From: Maribellus comscasis
GTDB lineage: Bacteria > Bacteroidota > Bacteroidia > Bacteroidales > Prolixibacteraceae
Length of the DNA stretch: 64,000 nt
NCBI RefSeq assembly: GCF_009762775.1
Contig: NZ_CP046401.1
Coordinates: 3,286,001 to 3,350,000 of the forward strand
Reading direction: 5' to 3'
Shown here: positions 47,064 to 55,784 of the stretch, in pieces
How the letters are laid out: the number at the start of each line of letters is the position of its first letter
Numbering within the stretch: the first letter of the stretch is position 1
Position numbers and translations under genes: made by a program
The notes under the pieces: model-generated
Told to the model about the DNA's origin: nothing
The model's input: the letters and a program-made list of their open reading frames with translations, nothing else
Database searches by the model: none

Positions 47064-47201
47064 CAGAATATTGCCTCTATTCTTTTGATTTTATTCCATT
47101 TTCAAAAGGCACAAAAATAATATTTTTTTACTGTTTCAGCAGTAAAGAAGTAAGAATAGAACCCGCAATTCAAAATCAGCAATTATATATTTGATACGCA
47201 A

Positions 47202-48317
47202 CTATTTCCGGGTGATTTTTACCTTTTTTGTCGGCGCTTTTTGAATATTCCGGAGATGTACCTGATGTTTTACACTTTTGGCAAGCTCGGTAAAAGCCAT
47301 TCCGGTAACCGTTTCTCCATTTGCTGCAACTGGTGTCCCTGCATCACCTCCTTCTCGAATACTTTGTACGATTGGAATCTGTCCGAGCAGTTTTAGTCCC
47401 AGCTTATCTGCCAGTATTTTGCCACCGTCTTTGCCAAAAATGTAATATTTGTTTTCGGGAAGTTCGGCAGGAGTAAACCAGGCCATATTTTCAACCAGGC
47501 CAAGCACCGGGACATCGATTGATTTGCTCTGGAACATACTGGTTCCGCGAATAACATCGGCTAGTGCAACATCCTGCGGAGTGGTAACAATTATTGCTCC
47601 CGTAACCGGAACAGATTGTACAAGTGTAAGGTGAATATCACTGGTGCCGGGAGGGAGGTCGATGAGCAGGTAGTCCAGTTCGCCCCAGTTACCTTCCGAG
47701 ATCAATTGTTTTAAGGCGTTTGATGCCATTGGACCACGCCAAATAATCGCGCTTTCTGCATCAACAAAAAAACCAACAGACAAAAATTTCACACCAAATT
47801 TTTCAACCGGGTTAATCACTTCGCGGCCATCCACTTTTTCACCTGTTGGCCGGATATCTTCTGCTCCAAACATTTTCGGGATTGACGGACCAAAAATATC
47901 GGCATCAATCAAACCCACTTTTGCACCGGAATTTGCCAGTGCAACAGCAAGATTAACCGCAACCGTCGATTTTCCAACGCCTCCTTTTCCCGAAGCCACC
48001 GCAACAATATTTTTAACCTGCGGAAGAATCGGGCGTTCCATGTCGTGCAAAAATTTAACCGCAATGTTATCTTCAATTTCTACTTCATCGCCCAAATGTT
48101 TTTTGATGGCGTTTTCACACGCTAAAACCACTTGCTCAATATTCGGATCATTACTTTTCTGAAACACAAGAGAAAAGCTTATACGCTGTCCTGCAATCCG
48201 GATTTCCTGCACCATGTCGAGCGAAACAATATCCTCATTACTACCGGGGTATTTTACTTCGCGTAATGCATCTGTAACGTTTTTGGGGACGATTAATTTA
48301 CGTGGTATTTCTGCCAT
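47202..48317 (-). CDS. mrp: Mrp/NBP35-family iron-sulfur carrier ATPase
   Basis: A 371-residue P-loop ATPase: N-terminal MIP18/DUF59-like domain (about 1-95, DIVSLDMVQEIRIAGQRISF) and the deviant Walker A VASGKGGVGKSTVAVNLAVA at about residues 105-124, with DADIFGPSIPKMFG and LLIDLPPGTSDIHL. It should load or carry Fe-S clusters. The CxxC pair near the C-terminus of classical Mrp is missing: the matching region reads NMAWFTPAELPENKYYIFGK. Part of the long minus-strand run trmB-mgmt-mrp-porW. Confidence 0.94.
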   Translation of the reverse strand: MAEIPRKLIVPKNVTDALREVKYPGSNEDIVSLDMVQEIRIAGQRISFSLVFQKSNDPNIEQVVLACENAIKKHLGDEVEIEDNIAVKFLHDMERPILPQVKNIVAVASGKGGVGKSTVAVNLAVALANSGAKVGLIDADIFGPSIPKMFGAEDIRPTGEKVDGREVINPVEKFGVKFLSVGFFVDAESAIIWRGPMASNALKQLISEGNWGELDYLLIDLPPGTSDIHLTLVQSVPVTGAIIVTTPQDVALADVIRGTSMFQSKSIDVPVLGLVENMAWFTPAELPENKYYIFGKDGGKILADKLGLKLLGQIPIVQSIREGGDAGTPVAANGETVTGMAFTELAKSVKHQVHLRNIQKAPTKKVKITRK

Positions 48318-48513
48318 AACAACTGACTGCTAATTTAAATCCAACTTCGAAAACATAAGGTGCAAAAATAATTATTTTGAACTTTAGTTTAAAATAATTT
48401 CATTTTTATCTAAAATCAATGCAAACTTACAAATAATCGATTAAAAAATACTTTTTTGTATGAATTGATTGAAGGGAAGAGTTGCAGGAGACCTTTCAGA
48501 TAGTGTCCGCTCG

Positions 48514-48843
48514 TTACGCCAGCTCTTTTGCCGGGTCCCAAAACCGCTCTTTAAAATTGATAATCTGGTCCTCTTCGAATTCAAATCCTTCGGCTTCGAG
48601 CAATTCTTTCATCGCATTTGGTGTGTCAAAATGATGTTTTCCGGTAAGTAGCCCGTTTCGGTTGACAACACGGTGCGCCGGCACGAATTCAGAGTGGCTG
48701 CCTGCTGCATTCATTGCCCATCCTACCATACGTGCTGAGCCTGTTGTTCCCAAATATTTTGCAATGGCGCCGTAAGTTGTTACCCGGCCCGGAGGAATCT
48801 GTTTGACCACATCGTAAACTTTTTCAAAAAAATCGCTCATCAC
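48514..48843 (-). CDS. Alkyltransferase-like (Atl-type) MGMT-family protein
   Basis: A 109-residue protein made only of the DNA-binding domain of O6-alkylguanine transferases: VVKQIPPGRVTTYGAIAKYL (helix-turn-helix), RMVGWAMNA (recognition helix). The active-site motif that is PCHRV in true methyltransferases reads PAHRVVNRNGLLTG, so the alkyl-accepting Cys is Ala. This marks it as an Atl protein, which in other organisms binds alkylated bases and passes them to nucleotide excision repair rather than repairing them itself. Lies between trmB and mrp. Confidence 0.92.
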   Translation of the reverse strand: MMSDFFEKVYDVVKQIPPGRVTTYGAIAKYLGTTGSARMVGWAMNAAGSHSEFVPAHRVVNRNGLLTGKHHFDTPNAMKELLEAEGFEFEEDQIINFKERFWDPAKELA

Positions 48844-48963
48844 CGGGATTGTTAGATTTTGGACTTGAGTATTTAGAAATGAAAATAGTTCTTTTTTCTT
48901 TTAGAATTCAAAATTGATCAGTGAAATTGAAGTTTAGTTGAATTTTGTGATTTGGAATTTTTT

Positions 48964-49707
48964 TCAATGTATATCTTTTGCGCTTCTTCCAAAACTGCGG
49001 TATTCATCTTTTTCAATTTCAGTATCCGGCTCTTTAAAAGGTTTATCGTTCAACCTGAAAGCAATATATTTTATTGTAATTCCACGGGAAAGCCACTGTT
49101 TTTCGTAGAATGTTTTTATTTGCAGTGTCTCATTTAATATGTCCGATTTGTAAAGGTTGTCGGTTTCTGTCAGAATTTCAAATTTATTCAGATAAGCCAA
49201 TTCGCGCGTGTAGATATACTGAAAATTACTATCGGTTTTTAAGTGAATGATTCCATCTTTTTTTAGAAAGGTTTTATATTTTTTCAGGAACGTTGTTGAT
49301 GTAAGTCGTTTACGTGTTTTTTTCATTTGTGGATCGGGGAACGTAAGCCAGATTTCATCAATTTCGTTCTCTTCAAAAAACTGCGAAATAATTTCGATAT
49401 TGGTACGCAGAAAACCAACGTTTTTAAGTTGTTTATCAGAAGCTTGTTTTGCCCCTTTCCAGAGCCTTGCACCTTTTATATCAACTCCAATGAAGTTTAC
49501 CGATGAATTTTTTTTTGCCAGTTCAACTGTATATTCACCTTTTCCGCAACCCAGTTCCAAAACAATCGGATTCTCATTTTTGAAGAATTCTTTGTTCCAA
49601 TTTCCTTTCAGACAAAAATCGTTGTTCTGAACTTTATGGTACGGCGCCTGAACCACATGTTCAAAACGCTCCATATCTTCAAATTTTGCAAGTTTATTTT
49701 TCCCCAC
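48964..49707 (-). CDS. trmB: tRNA (guanine-N7-)-methyltransferase
   Basis: A 247-residue SAM-dependent enzyme making m7G46 in tRNA. The SAM motif is VLELGCGKGEYTVELA and the family signature is IWLTFPDPQMKKTRKRL. The N-terminal region FEDMERFEHVVQAP is typical of the Bacteroidota form. It starts one base after the stop of gldH, so the two are co-transcribed. Confidence 0.95.
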   Translation of the reverse strand: MGKNKLAKFEDMERFEHVVQAPYHKVQNNDFCLKGNWNKEFFKNENPIVLELGCGKGEYTVELAKKNSSVNFIGVDIKGARLWKGAKQASDKQLKNVGFLRTNIEIISQFFEENEIDEIWLTFPDPQMKKTRKRLTSTTFLKKYKTFLKKDGIIHLKTDSNFQYIYTRELAYLNKFEILTETDNLYKSDILNETLQIKTFYEKQWLSRGITIKYIAFRLNDKPFKEPDTEIEKDEYRSFGRSAKDIH

Positions 49708-49708
49708 T

Positions 49709-50182
49709 TCACTGAATTTTTTCTACTCTGAAGCCAATGTCACTTATTCCTTTCAGATTTTCTTCACGCATTCCCTGTTTGATATTGATTTTATATTCGC
49801 CTGAAACGGGAAAATAAACGTTGCGGCGATAGACCGTCTGCAAGGTTTTTAAACCGCTGAAACCTTCTCCCAGCCACTTGCCTGATGGATCTGCCAACGT
49901 GACTTCAAATGTGTCTTTTACTGCTTTGCCATCGGGTTGAATAATTTCGATAAACAGCCATAAATTACTGTAAGAATAGGAAACCTCATTCCTGATATTG
50001 AGGTATAAGTTGTGGTGTTGAAGCGTATCGGCAACCGGAAAGCTAAAATGAACCAGCGAATCCTGGTTCCATATTTTTTCCGGAAGGGTTTTATATTCTT
50101 CAAAAACTTTGTTTTTATCGCAGGCAGAAAGAATAAAAAGTATTAAACCGAACAAAAAAAACAGGTGTTTTATTTTTCTCAT
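49709..50182 (-). CDS. gldH: Gliding motility lipoprotein GldH
   Basis: A 157-residue lipoprotein: lipobox FILSAC (Cys21), then DKNKVFEEYKTLPEKIWNQD, the GldH signature, and the beta-sandwich region NLYLNIRNEVSYSYSNLWLF with GEYKINIKQGMREENLKGI. GldH is needed for gliding and supports the T9SS machinery in Flavobacterium; outside gliding bacteria it is kept but its role is less clear. The ATG overlaps the ricT stop (ATGA). Confidence 0.92.
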   Translation of the reverse strand: MRKIKHLFFLFGLILFILSACDKNKVFEEYKTLPEKIWNQDSLVHFSFPVADTLQHHNLYLNIRNEVSYSYSNLWLFIEIIQPDGKAVKDTFEVTLADPSGKWLGEGFSGLKTLQTVYRRNVYFPVSGEYKINIKQGMREENLKGISDIGFRVEKIQ

Positions 50183-51315
50183 TGGGAATTTGGTTTTCGG
50201 TTTACATTCCTTTTGTATTGTCTTTTCTTTTTTCTCGATTTTCTTTTGGGACGATCAAAGCGATTCAAGTCCTCCTGTCCGACAACATTGTGGAAAGTAT
50301 CGAGTTCTTTTTTTAAATCATTCCTGTTTTCCACAATCAGTTTCTCCGGTCTTTTCCCTTTTCGGTTTAGATTCTGGATCTTTTTCACCATCTCAACCGG
50401 AACTTCAACTTGCGAAGCCGGAGCATTCCCCTGGAGTGTGTACCAGTATTTCCGGTTAAAAATATCGGCTTTGAAAAATATATATGTCCCGTTTTCGGTT
50501 TCAAGAGGAATATGATTAGGTGGAAAATCTTTTTGCGCATCTATGTACGAATCAACCTCAAAGTTCAGACAACATTTTAGTTTTCCGCACTGACCAGCCA
50601 GTTTTTGAGGGTTAAGCGAAATTTCCTGGTAGCGGGCAGCATTGGTTGTAACCGAAACAAAATTACACATCCAGGTGGCGCAACAGAGTTCTCTTCCGCA
50701 AGGCCCGATTCCTCCAATTCTTCCGGCTTCCTGTCTTGCTCCGATTTGTTTCATTTCGATTCGTATGCGGAATGTTTCGGCTAAAACTTTAATCAACTGA
50801 CGAAAATCAACCCTGCCATCGGCAATGTAATAGAAAATCGCCTTTGTTTTGTCACCCTGATACTCCACATCGCCAATTTTCATGTCCAGGTTCAGGTCTG
50901 CTGTAATCTGCCGTGAACGTATCATTGTTTGGTGTTCCAGAGATATGGCTTCTTTCCACTTGTCAATATCTACTGGTTTGGCTTTTCTGTAGATTTTACG
51001 CAATTCCCCGTTGACGAGCGTAACTTTGTGTTTCTTCATCTGTTCAAACACCAGTTCTCCGGTCAAAGAAATAATTCCGATGTCATGTCCGGGATTGGCC
51101 TCAACTGCTACTAAATCTCCAACCTGCAACTTGAGGTTATTTACGTTTATATAATAGTCTTTTCGTGTATTTTTAAAACGGACCTCAATGATATCCTGTT
51201 TCGGAACCGTTGATTTTATATCGCTCAGCCAATCGTTGACATGAAGTTTGGCACATCCGCACTGATCGGAGCTGCAAATACCTCTTTCTATCGTATCGAT
51301 TTCCAATTCTTTCAT
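50179..51315 (-). CDS. ricT: RicT (PSP1/YaaT-family) iron-sulfur regulatory protein
   Basis: A 378-residue cytosolic protein with the PSP1 domain. Cysteine sites are clear: ICSSDQCGCAKLHVNDW near the N-terminus, GPCGRELCCATW and AGQCGKLKCCLNFEV in the centre. In Bacillus RicT forms a Fe-S complex with RicA and RicF that controls RNA maturation; Bacteroidota keep ricT alone, usually next to gldH as here. The C-terminus is a long basic tail (KRKSRKKKRQYKRNVNRK), which suggests RNA contact. Confidence 0.94.
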   Translation of the reverse strand: MKELEIDTIERGICSSDQCGCAKLHVNDWLSDIKSTVPKQDIIEVRFKNTRKDYYINVNNLKLQVGDLVAVEANPGHDIGIISLTGELVFEQMKKHKVTLVNGELRKIYRKAKPVDIDKWKEAISLEHQTMIRSRQITADLNLDMKIGDVEYQGDKTKAIFYYIADGRVDFRQLIKVLAETFRIRIEMKQIGARQEAGRIGGIGPCGRELCCATWMCNFVSVTTNAARYQEISLNPQKLAGQCGKLKCCLNFEVDSYIDAQKDFPPNHIPLETENGTYIFFKADIFNRKYWYTLQGNAPASQVEVPVEMVKKIQNLNRKGKRPEKLIVENRNDLKKELDTFHNVVGQEDLNRFDRPKRKSRKKKRQYKRNVNRKPNSQ

Positions 51316-51497
51316 AGAGTCTGTTTAAAGTCGGAACATTTCAAAAATCAATATTTCTGAAAGAACTAACAGGACAAAAATAATAATTATACCTATTTGC
51401 CGGTGAAATGTAACTTATTTAAAACGAATTTATTAAACCGGCGGGAGTTATTTGCCCATTTATTTGCACACGAAAACCCTTATTTGGGAGATATCTG

Positions 51498-51950
51498 CTA
51501 GTCTTTGTCTTTGTAAAACGGATATACAATGTAGTTGTAAATGATACAGCCCACACAAAAATTCATAACTGAATCCATAAATGACAGCGCCATTAAAATA
51601 CCGGCTACAATTAAGGCACCTGTTGTGTATCCAAGCAGTTGTAAAATTAAAGAAGTAAGGGCACAAATTACTCCCAGACGCGATGCAAAAACTTTTTGCG
51701 CAAGATTGATGGGCTTTTTAGGTAGTTTTAATGCTGAAATTATTGAAAATGCAATGTAACGTAAAGGGCTGTATTCCATCTTCCAGATTGCTCTGATAAA
51801 ATAATCGGCTGCAACAATTCCAATAAACAACGGATTTTTAGTATAAATAAAAAATCCCATGAGGATTACATTAAGAAAAACAGTTAACCGACTAACCTTA
51901 CTGTCAATTTTCTCAATGGAAACGGGGCATACAATTCCTTGAATCTTCAT
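51498..51950 (-). CDS. DUF4395 family membrane protein
   Basis: A 150-residue membrane protein with about four hydrophobic helices and DUF4395 features: the start IQGIVCPVSIEKIDSKVSRL and the segment RAIWKMEYSPLRYI, closing with DSVMNFCVGCIIYNYIVYP. Conserved cysteines (CPVS, CVGC) hint at redox or metal handling, but no function is known. It lies between holB and ricT. Confidence 0.9.
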   Translation of the reverse strand: MKIQGIVCPVSIEKIDSKVSRLTVFLNVILMGFFIYTKNPLFIGIVAADYFIRAIWKMEYSPLRYIAFSIISALKLPKKPINLAQKVFASRLGVICALTSLILQLLGYTTGALIVAGILMALSFMDSVMNFCVGCIIYNYIVYPFYKDKD

Positions 51951-52083
51951 ACTTTGTTTTTAATGATGAAATAAAATGGTTAATAGTTAGTTACTTCAAC
52001 AAGCAAACAACGAAATTGGTTTAAGAAGCGAATTTTTTTGGACGCAGGTCTCCCGAAAAAGGAATATGTGTGAGATTTGACAT

Positions 52084-53208
52084 TTATCTTTTTATTAACC
52101 GCACCATTCTTAGTGCTGTATCGAGAAAGATAATACGTGGATTTCCGTTCATGCCAATGTGTTTTATGCCCAGTTCAAATTCTTTCGAAATTGGTATTAT
52201 GTTTCTTTCGTTAATAAACGGTGCAAATTTTTTTCCCCAATCCTGTTCCTCGCGATTTAAATAAACAAGATTCATTTTTTTCATATTGAAAATAAAATAT
52301 TCACGAACCAAACGAAGAGCAGCATCGAAAAACGATTTTTGTTTGTCGCGGCCAATTGCAGCCATTTCATCAGCCCAATTTATCAGATCCAGAACCTGAC
52401 GAGAGTAAGCAAACCGCATCATTTCCTGAAATTTCAGAAAATAAAACTGGTTATCCTCTCCCGGAGTAAGGTATTCGAGCGCTTTGATATAACTTCCATT
52501 TGCAAGGTGAACCGCATCTGGTATAACACCGGGATCTGCATCTGTTTTTTCCAAAAGGGCATTTTTAATCGATTCGTTGTCGATAAACGGAACCTTTACA
52601 AGTTGTGCCCTTGAACGAATGGTGGAAATTATGGCTTCTTCATTTTCGGAAATGAGCAGGAAAAGTGTTTTGTTTGGCGGCTCCTCGATTAGTTTTAGTA
52701 ATTTGTTTGAACAACTGATGTGCATTTTTTCCGGTAGCCAAATCACCATCACTTTAAATTCCGATTCAAACGATTTAAGATTCAGCTTCCGGTAAATGGA
52801 GTCGCTTTCCCGTTCGTAAATTAATCCCTGTGCATTTCCGGCGTCAATTGAACTAAGCCATTGGCTAAGATTAAAATAATGGTTTTTAAACACCATCTCG
52901 CGCCACTCTTTTATAAAATCATCACTCACCGGATTTTTAAATTTGGGTGAGTTAAATACCGGGAAAACAAAATGCAAATCGGGGTGAGCCAGTTTTTGAT
53001 ATTTGTGGCACGACGGGCAGGTTCCGCATGAATCCGTTTCCGTACGGTTACGGCACGAAATATATTGTGCATAAGCCAAAGCCAACCCTAATTTACCCGT
53101 GCCTTCGGGGCCGGCAAAAAGTTGGGCATGACTGATTCTTTCGTCCTTGACCGAGCGGATTAACCGTTGTTTTATATCGTTTTGTCCAATTACGTCGCTA
53201 AAAAACAT
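52084..53208 (-). CDS. holB: DNA polymerase III clamp loader delta' subunit
   Basis: A 374-residue AAA+ protein. The N-terminus FSDVIGQNDIKQRLIRSVKDE, Walker-A-like AGPEGTGKLGLALAYA, zinc-module cysteines (ISCRNRTETDSCGTCPSCHKY) and sensor region ISTIRSRAQLVKVPF are those of delta'. It is the first gene of the large minus-strand run. The Walker A has Gly-Lys-Leu where an ATPase would have Gly-Lys-Ser/Thr, in line with delta' not hydrolysing ATP. Confidence 0.92.
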   Translation of the reverse strand: MFFSDVIGQNDIKQRLIRSVKDERISHAQLFAGPEGTGKLGLALAYAQYISCRNRTETDSCGTCPSCHKYQKLAHPDLHFVFPVFNSPKFKNPVSDDFIKEWREMVFKNHYFNLSQWLSSIDAGNAQGLIYERESDSIYRKLNLKSFESEFKVMVIWLPEKMHISCSNKLLKLIEEPPNKTLFLLISENEEAIISTIRSRAQLVKVPFIDNESIKNALLEKTDADPGVIPDAVHLANGSYIKALEYLTPGEDNQFYFLKFQEMMRFAYSRQVLDLINWADEMAAIGRDKQKSFFDAALRLVREYFIFNMKKMNLVYLNREEQDWGKKFAPFINERNIIPISKEFELGIKHIGMNGNPRIIFLDTALRMVRLIKR

Positions 53209-53530
53209 GGGTTAAAAATAACCAAATATCAAAGACCAGATAACAATTGTTGGTAATTGTTTGAAATTTGGCAGCCTTATGGCAATTTTCGAAAATTGCA
53301 GTGCGTTATGCTGAACGTGTTTCAACAATTTAATTATTGGAAAGAGATTCGGACATGATTTAGGAATGACGAAAAGATAAACGAAAGTCAATATCACACT
53401 ATCCGCAGTTTGAGGTATTTGAAGTTTATTACAACATTAAATTCGGTTTACTTAAAAATCACTCCTGTTTTTCACGAGATTAATTTCTTATCTTTGGTTG
53501 ATTTTCGAAAAAACTCAAAAAAATAATAAA
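53209..53530. other. Divergent holB/pgk control region with repeat-like elements
   Basis: No gene. Contains a perfect 18-base palindrome (GCAATTTTCGAAAATTGC, 53282-53299), a degenerate unit (about 53304-53371) resembling Bacteroidota intergenic hairpin repeats of the TGCTGAAC…TTCAG type, and the pgk promoter box (53489-53496). Confidence 0.55.
53489..53496 (+). promoter_or_regulatory. pgk promoter -7 box
   Basis: TATCTTTG, perfect TAnnTTTG, 34 bases before the pgk ATG at 53531. A CTGTTTTT stretch lies upstream but no clean -33 element. Confidence 0.6.
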
Positions 53531-54727
53531 ATGCAAACTATTAGTAGCTACGATTTTAAAGGCAAAAAAGCCCTCATTCGTGTTGATTTTAATGTGCCGT
53601 TAAATGAGAATTTTGAAATTACTGACGACACCCGTATGCGGGCTGCACTTCCTACTATCAAAAAAATTATTGAAGGTGGTGGTTCTCCTATCATCATGTC
53701 CCACCTTGGCCGTCCGAAAAACGGACCGGAAGATAAATTCTCTTTAAAACCATTGGTTGCTCATTTGTCTGAATTACTTGATGGTGCAACTGTAAAAATT
53801 GCTCCGGATTGTATTGGCGAAGAAGTGAAAAAAATGGCTGACGAAATCAAACCGGGTGAAGTTTTGATTTTAGAAAACCTGCGTTTTTACAAAGAAGAAA
53901 CCGCCGGTGACGAGGAATTTGCAAAAAAACTGGCTGAAAACGGCGACTGCTGGGTAAACGATGCTTTTGGAACGGCGCACCGTGCACACGCTTCTACAGC
54001 TGTTATCGCTAAATATTTTCCGAACGACAAAATGTTTGGTTACCTGATTGAAAGCGAAGTTGAAAGTTTGGATAAAGTGGTTAAAAGCCCGCAACGCCCG
54101 TTAACTGCAATTATGGGTGGTGCAAAAGTTTCTTCAAAAATTACCATCATCGAAAACTTGTTGAGCAAAGTTGACAACCTGATTTTAGGAGGTGGAATGA
54201 CTTATACTTTTGTAAAAGCGAACGGCGGAAAAGTTGGTGATTCAATTTGCGAAGACGATTTTATTGAAACAGCAAAAAATATTGAAAAACTGGCCAAAGA
54301 AAAAGGCGTAAAACTGATTATTGCTACCGATGTAGTTGCTGCCGATGCATTTAGCAACGATGCTAACACAAAAATTTGTGCGGCCAACGAAATTGCTGAC
54401 GGATGGCAAGGTTTGGATGCTGGTCCGGAAAGTGTTGCTCAAATGAAAGAAGTGATTGAAAATTCAGGAACAATTCTTTGGAACGGCCCGGTTGGTGTTT
54501 TCGAAATGGAAACATATGCTGCCGGAACAAAAGCGGTTGGTGCTGCTATTGTTGAAGCAACTAAAAAAGGTGCTTTTTCATTGGTTGGTGGCGGCGACTC
54601 GGTTGCGGCGGTTAACCAATTCGGAATTGCTCCCGGAGTATCATACATTTCAACTGCCGGTGGTGCATTGTTGGAATACCTCGAAGGAAAAGTTCTTCCC
54701 GGGGTTGCGGCTGTTCGTGGCGAATAG
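53531..54727 (+). CDS. pgk: Phosphoglycerate kinase
   Basis: The glycolytic kinase that makes ATP from 1,3-bisphosphoglycerate. About 398 residues from the ATG at 53531 (in-frame codons to 53498 lie upstream but precede the promoter-proximal start). Signatures: [21 protein letters not shown] (substrate site), [17 protein letters not shown], and WNGPVGVFE and GGGDSVAAV (nucleotide site). Monocistronic with own promoter and terminator. Confidence 0.97.
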   Translation: MQTISSYDFKGKKALIRVDFNVPLNENFEITDDTRMRAALPTIKKIIEGGGSPIIMSHLGRPKNGPEDKFSLKPLVAHLSELLDGATVKIAPDCIGEEVKKMADEIKPGEVLILENLRFYKEETAGDEEFAKKLAENGDCWVNDAFGTAHRAHASTAVIAKYFPNDKMFGYLIESEVESLDKVVKSPQRPLTAIMGGAKVSSKITIIENLLSKVDNLILGGGMTYTFVKANGGKVGDSICEDDFIETAKNIEKLAKEKGVKLIIATDVVAADAFSNDANTKICAANEIADGWQGLDAGPESVAQMKEVIENSGTILWNGPVGVFEMETYAAGTKAVGAAIVEATKKGAFSLVGGGDSVAAVNQFGIAPGVSYISTAGGALLEYLEGKVLPGVAAVRGE

Positions 54728-54754
54728 ACAAAAGCAAACAATATATTTGAAAGG

Positions 54755-54785
54755 CCCGGTTCATTTTTTGCGAATCGGGTTTTTT
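54755..54785 (+). terminator. pgk terminator
   Basis: CCCGGTTC (54755-54762) pairs with GAATCGGG (54772-54779, one wobble), then six Ts. Confidence 0.75.
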
Positions 54786-54818
54786 ATGATGTTAAATTGA
54801 ATTATCTTTAAATTAAAA

Positions 54819-55247
54819 ATGACAAAAAAAGCCGATCTGGTAAGTGGATTGTATCCAAAATTTAATTGCGCACAGGCAACGTTTGTTCTTTTTGCTCCTG
54901 AACTGGAACTGGATGAGAAAGTAGCTTTAAAAATTGCCAGTGGTTTTGGAGGAGGAATGGCTTGCGCAGAAACCTGTGGAGCTGTTACCGGTTCCTACAT
55001 GGTTATTGGGATGAAACACGGACATACAACTTCAGATCCAACCGACAAAGCAATTACCAAATCTAAAGTTATAAGGTTTAACGAATTGTTTCGGGAGAAA
55101 CATGGGGCATTAACCTGTAAAGTGCTAACAGGTTTTGATATTTCAACGCCCGAAGGAGCCAATGCCGCTCTTGAAGCCGAGGTATTTCAAAAAAAATGTC
55201 CTGAATTTATTAAAACAGCATGTACAATTTTGGAGGAGAATTTCTAA
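54819..55247 (+). CDS. C-GCAxxG-C-C family redox protein
   Basis: A 142-residue protein of the C_GCAxxG_C_C family: NCAQATFVLFA, then FGGGMACAETCGAVTGSYMV (the GMACAETCG core) and the later Cys in LTCKVLTGFD, KKCPEFIK and TACTILEENF. The family is thought to bind metal or act in redox chemistry and is common in anaerobes; exact function unknown. Length is standard. Confidence 0.92.
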   Translation: MTKKADLVSGLYPKFNCAQATFVLFAPELELDEKVALKIASGFGGGMACAETCGAVTGSYMVIGMKHGHTTSDPTDKAITKSKVIRFNELFREKHGALTCKVLTGFDISTPEGANAALEAEVFQKKCPEFIKTACTILEENF

Positions 55248-55367
55248 GATATAGTTTGAACGTTTCTACCAGGAAACGATAGATTTTGCTGCAACACCTA
55301 TCTGTTGATTAAAACAAAAGTTCTATTGAGTTGTTTTTAATTGTGTAGAATCTAAAGTTTATTTGCT

Positions 55368-55556
55368 ATGAAATATAATGTAAGTACAACAGATCGTTTA
55401 TTAAGAATAATTCTTGGTTTAATTATTGCAATTTTAGGAGTTGTTTTTGACAGTTGGTGGGGATTAATAGGAATTATCCCACTGGCTACAGGCCTTTTTA
55501 AAGTTTGTCTATTGTATATGCCTTTTAACATTTCTACCCTTAAAAATAAAGAATAG
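55368..55556 (+). CDS. DUF2892 (YgaP-type) small membrane protein
   Basis: A 62-residue protein with two membrane helices in the DUF2892 pattern: N-terminal TDRLLRIILGLIIAILGVVF and WWGLIGIIPLATGLFKVCLL, ending CLLYMPFNIST. Some relatives are rhodanese fusions, but this is the free membrane part only. Role unknown. Ends 18 bases before a terminator. Confidence 0.9.
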   Translation: MKYNVSTTDRLLRIILGLIIAILGVVFDSWWGLIGIIPLATGLFKVCLLYMPFNISTLKNKE

Positions 55557-55574
55557 GAAAAAATTTTATAAAAG

Positions 55575-55603
55575 AACGGGGAGTAAATACTTTCCGTTTT
55601 TTT
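55575..55603 (+). terminator. Terminator after the DUF2892 gene
   Basis: AACGGGGA pairs with TTTCCGTT (two wobbles), eight-base loop, then a run of seven Ts. Confidence 0.6.
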
Positions 55604-55784
55604 GTGGGTTAAACCGGCCTCTAAAAATCGGTAGCTGACTCTTTGTAGATCGACTGTTCTTCAGTTTTTTTAAGATCTGTTTGGTTCGTTTGTTTACAAA
55701 AATATTAAATAGTATCCACATTTTTATTTGCTGAAATAAAGTTGTTTTTACATTTTTACCGCTCCAAAATTATCAAATGAAACT

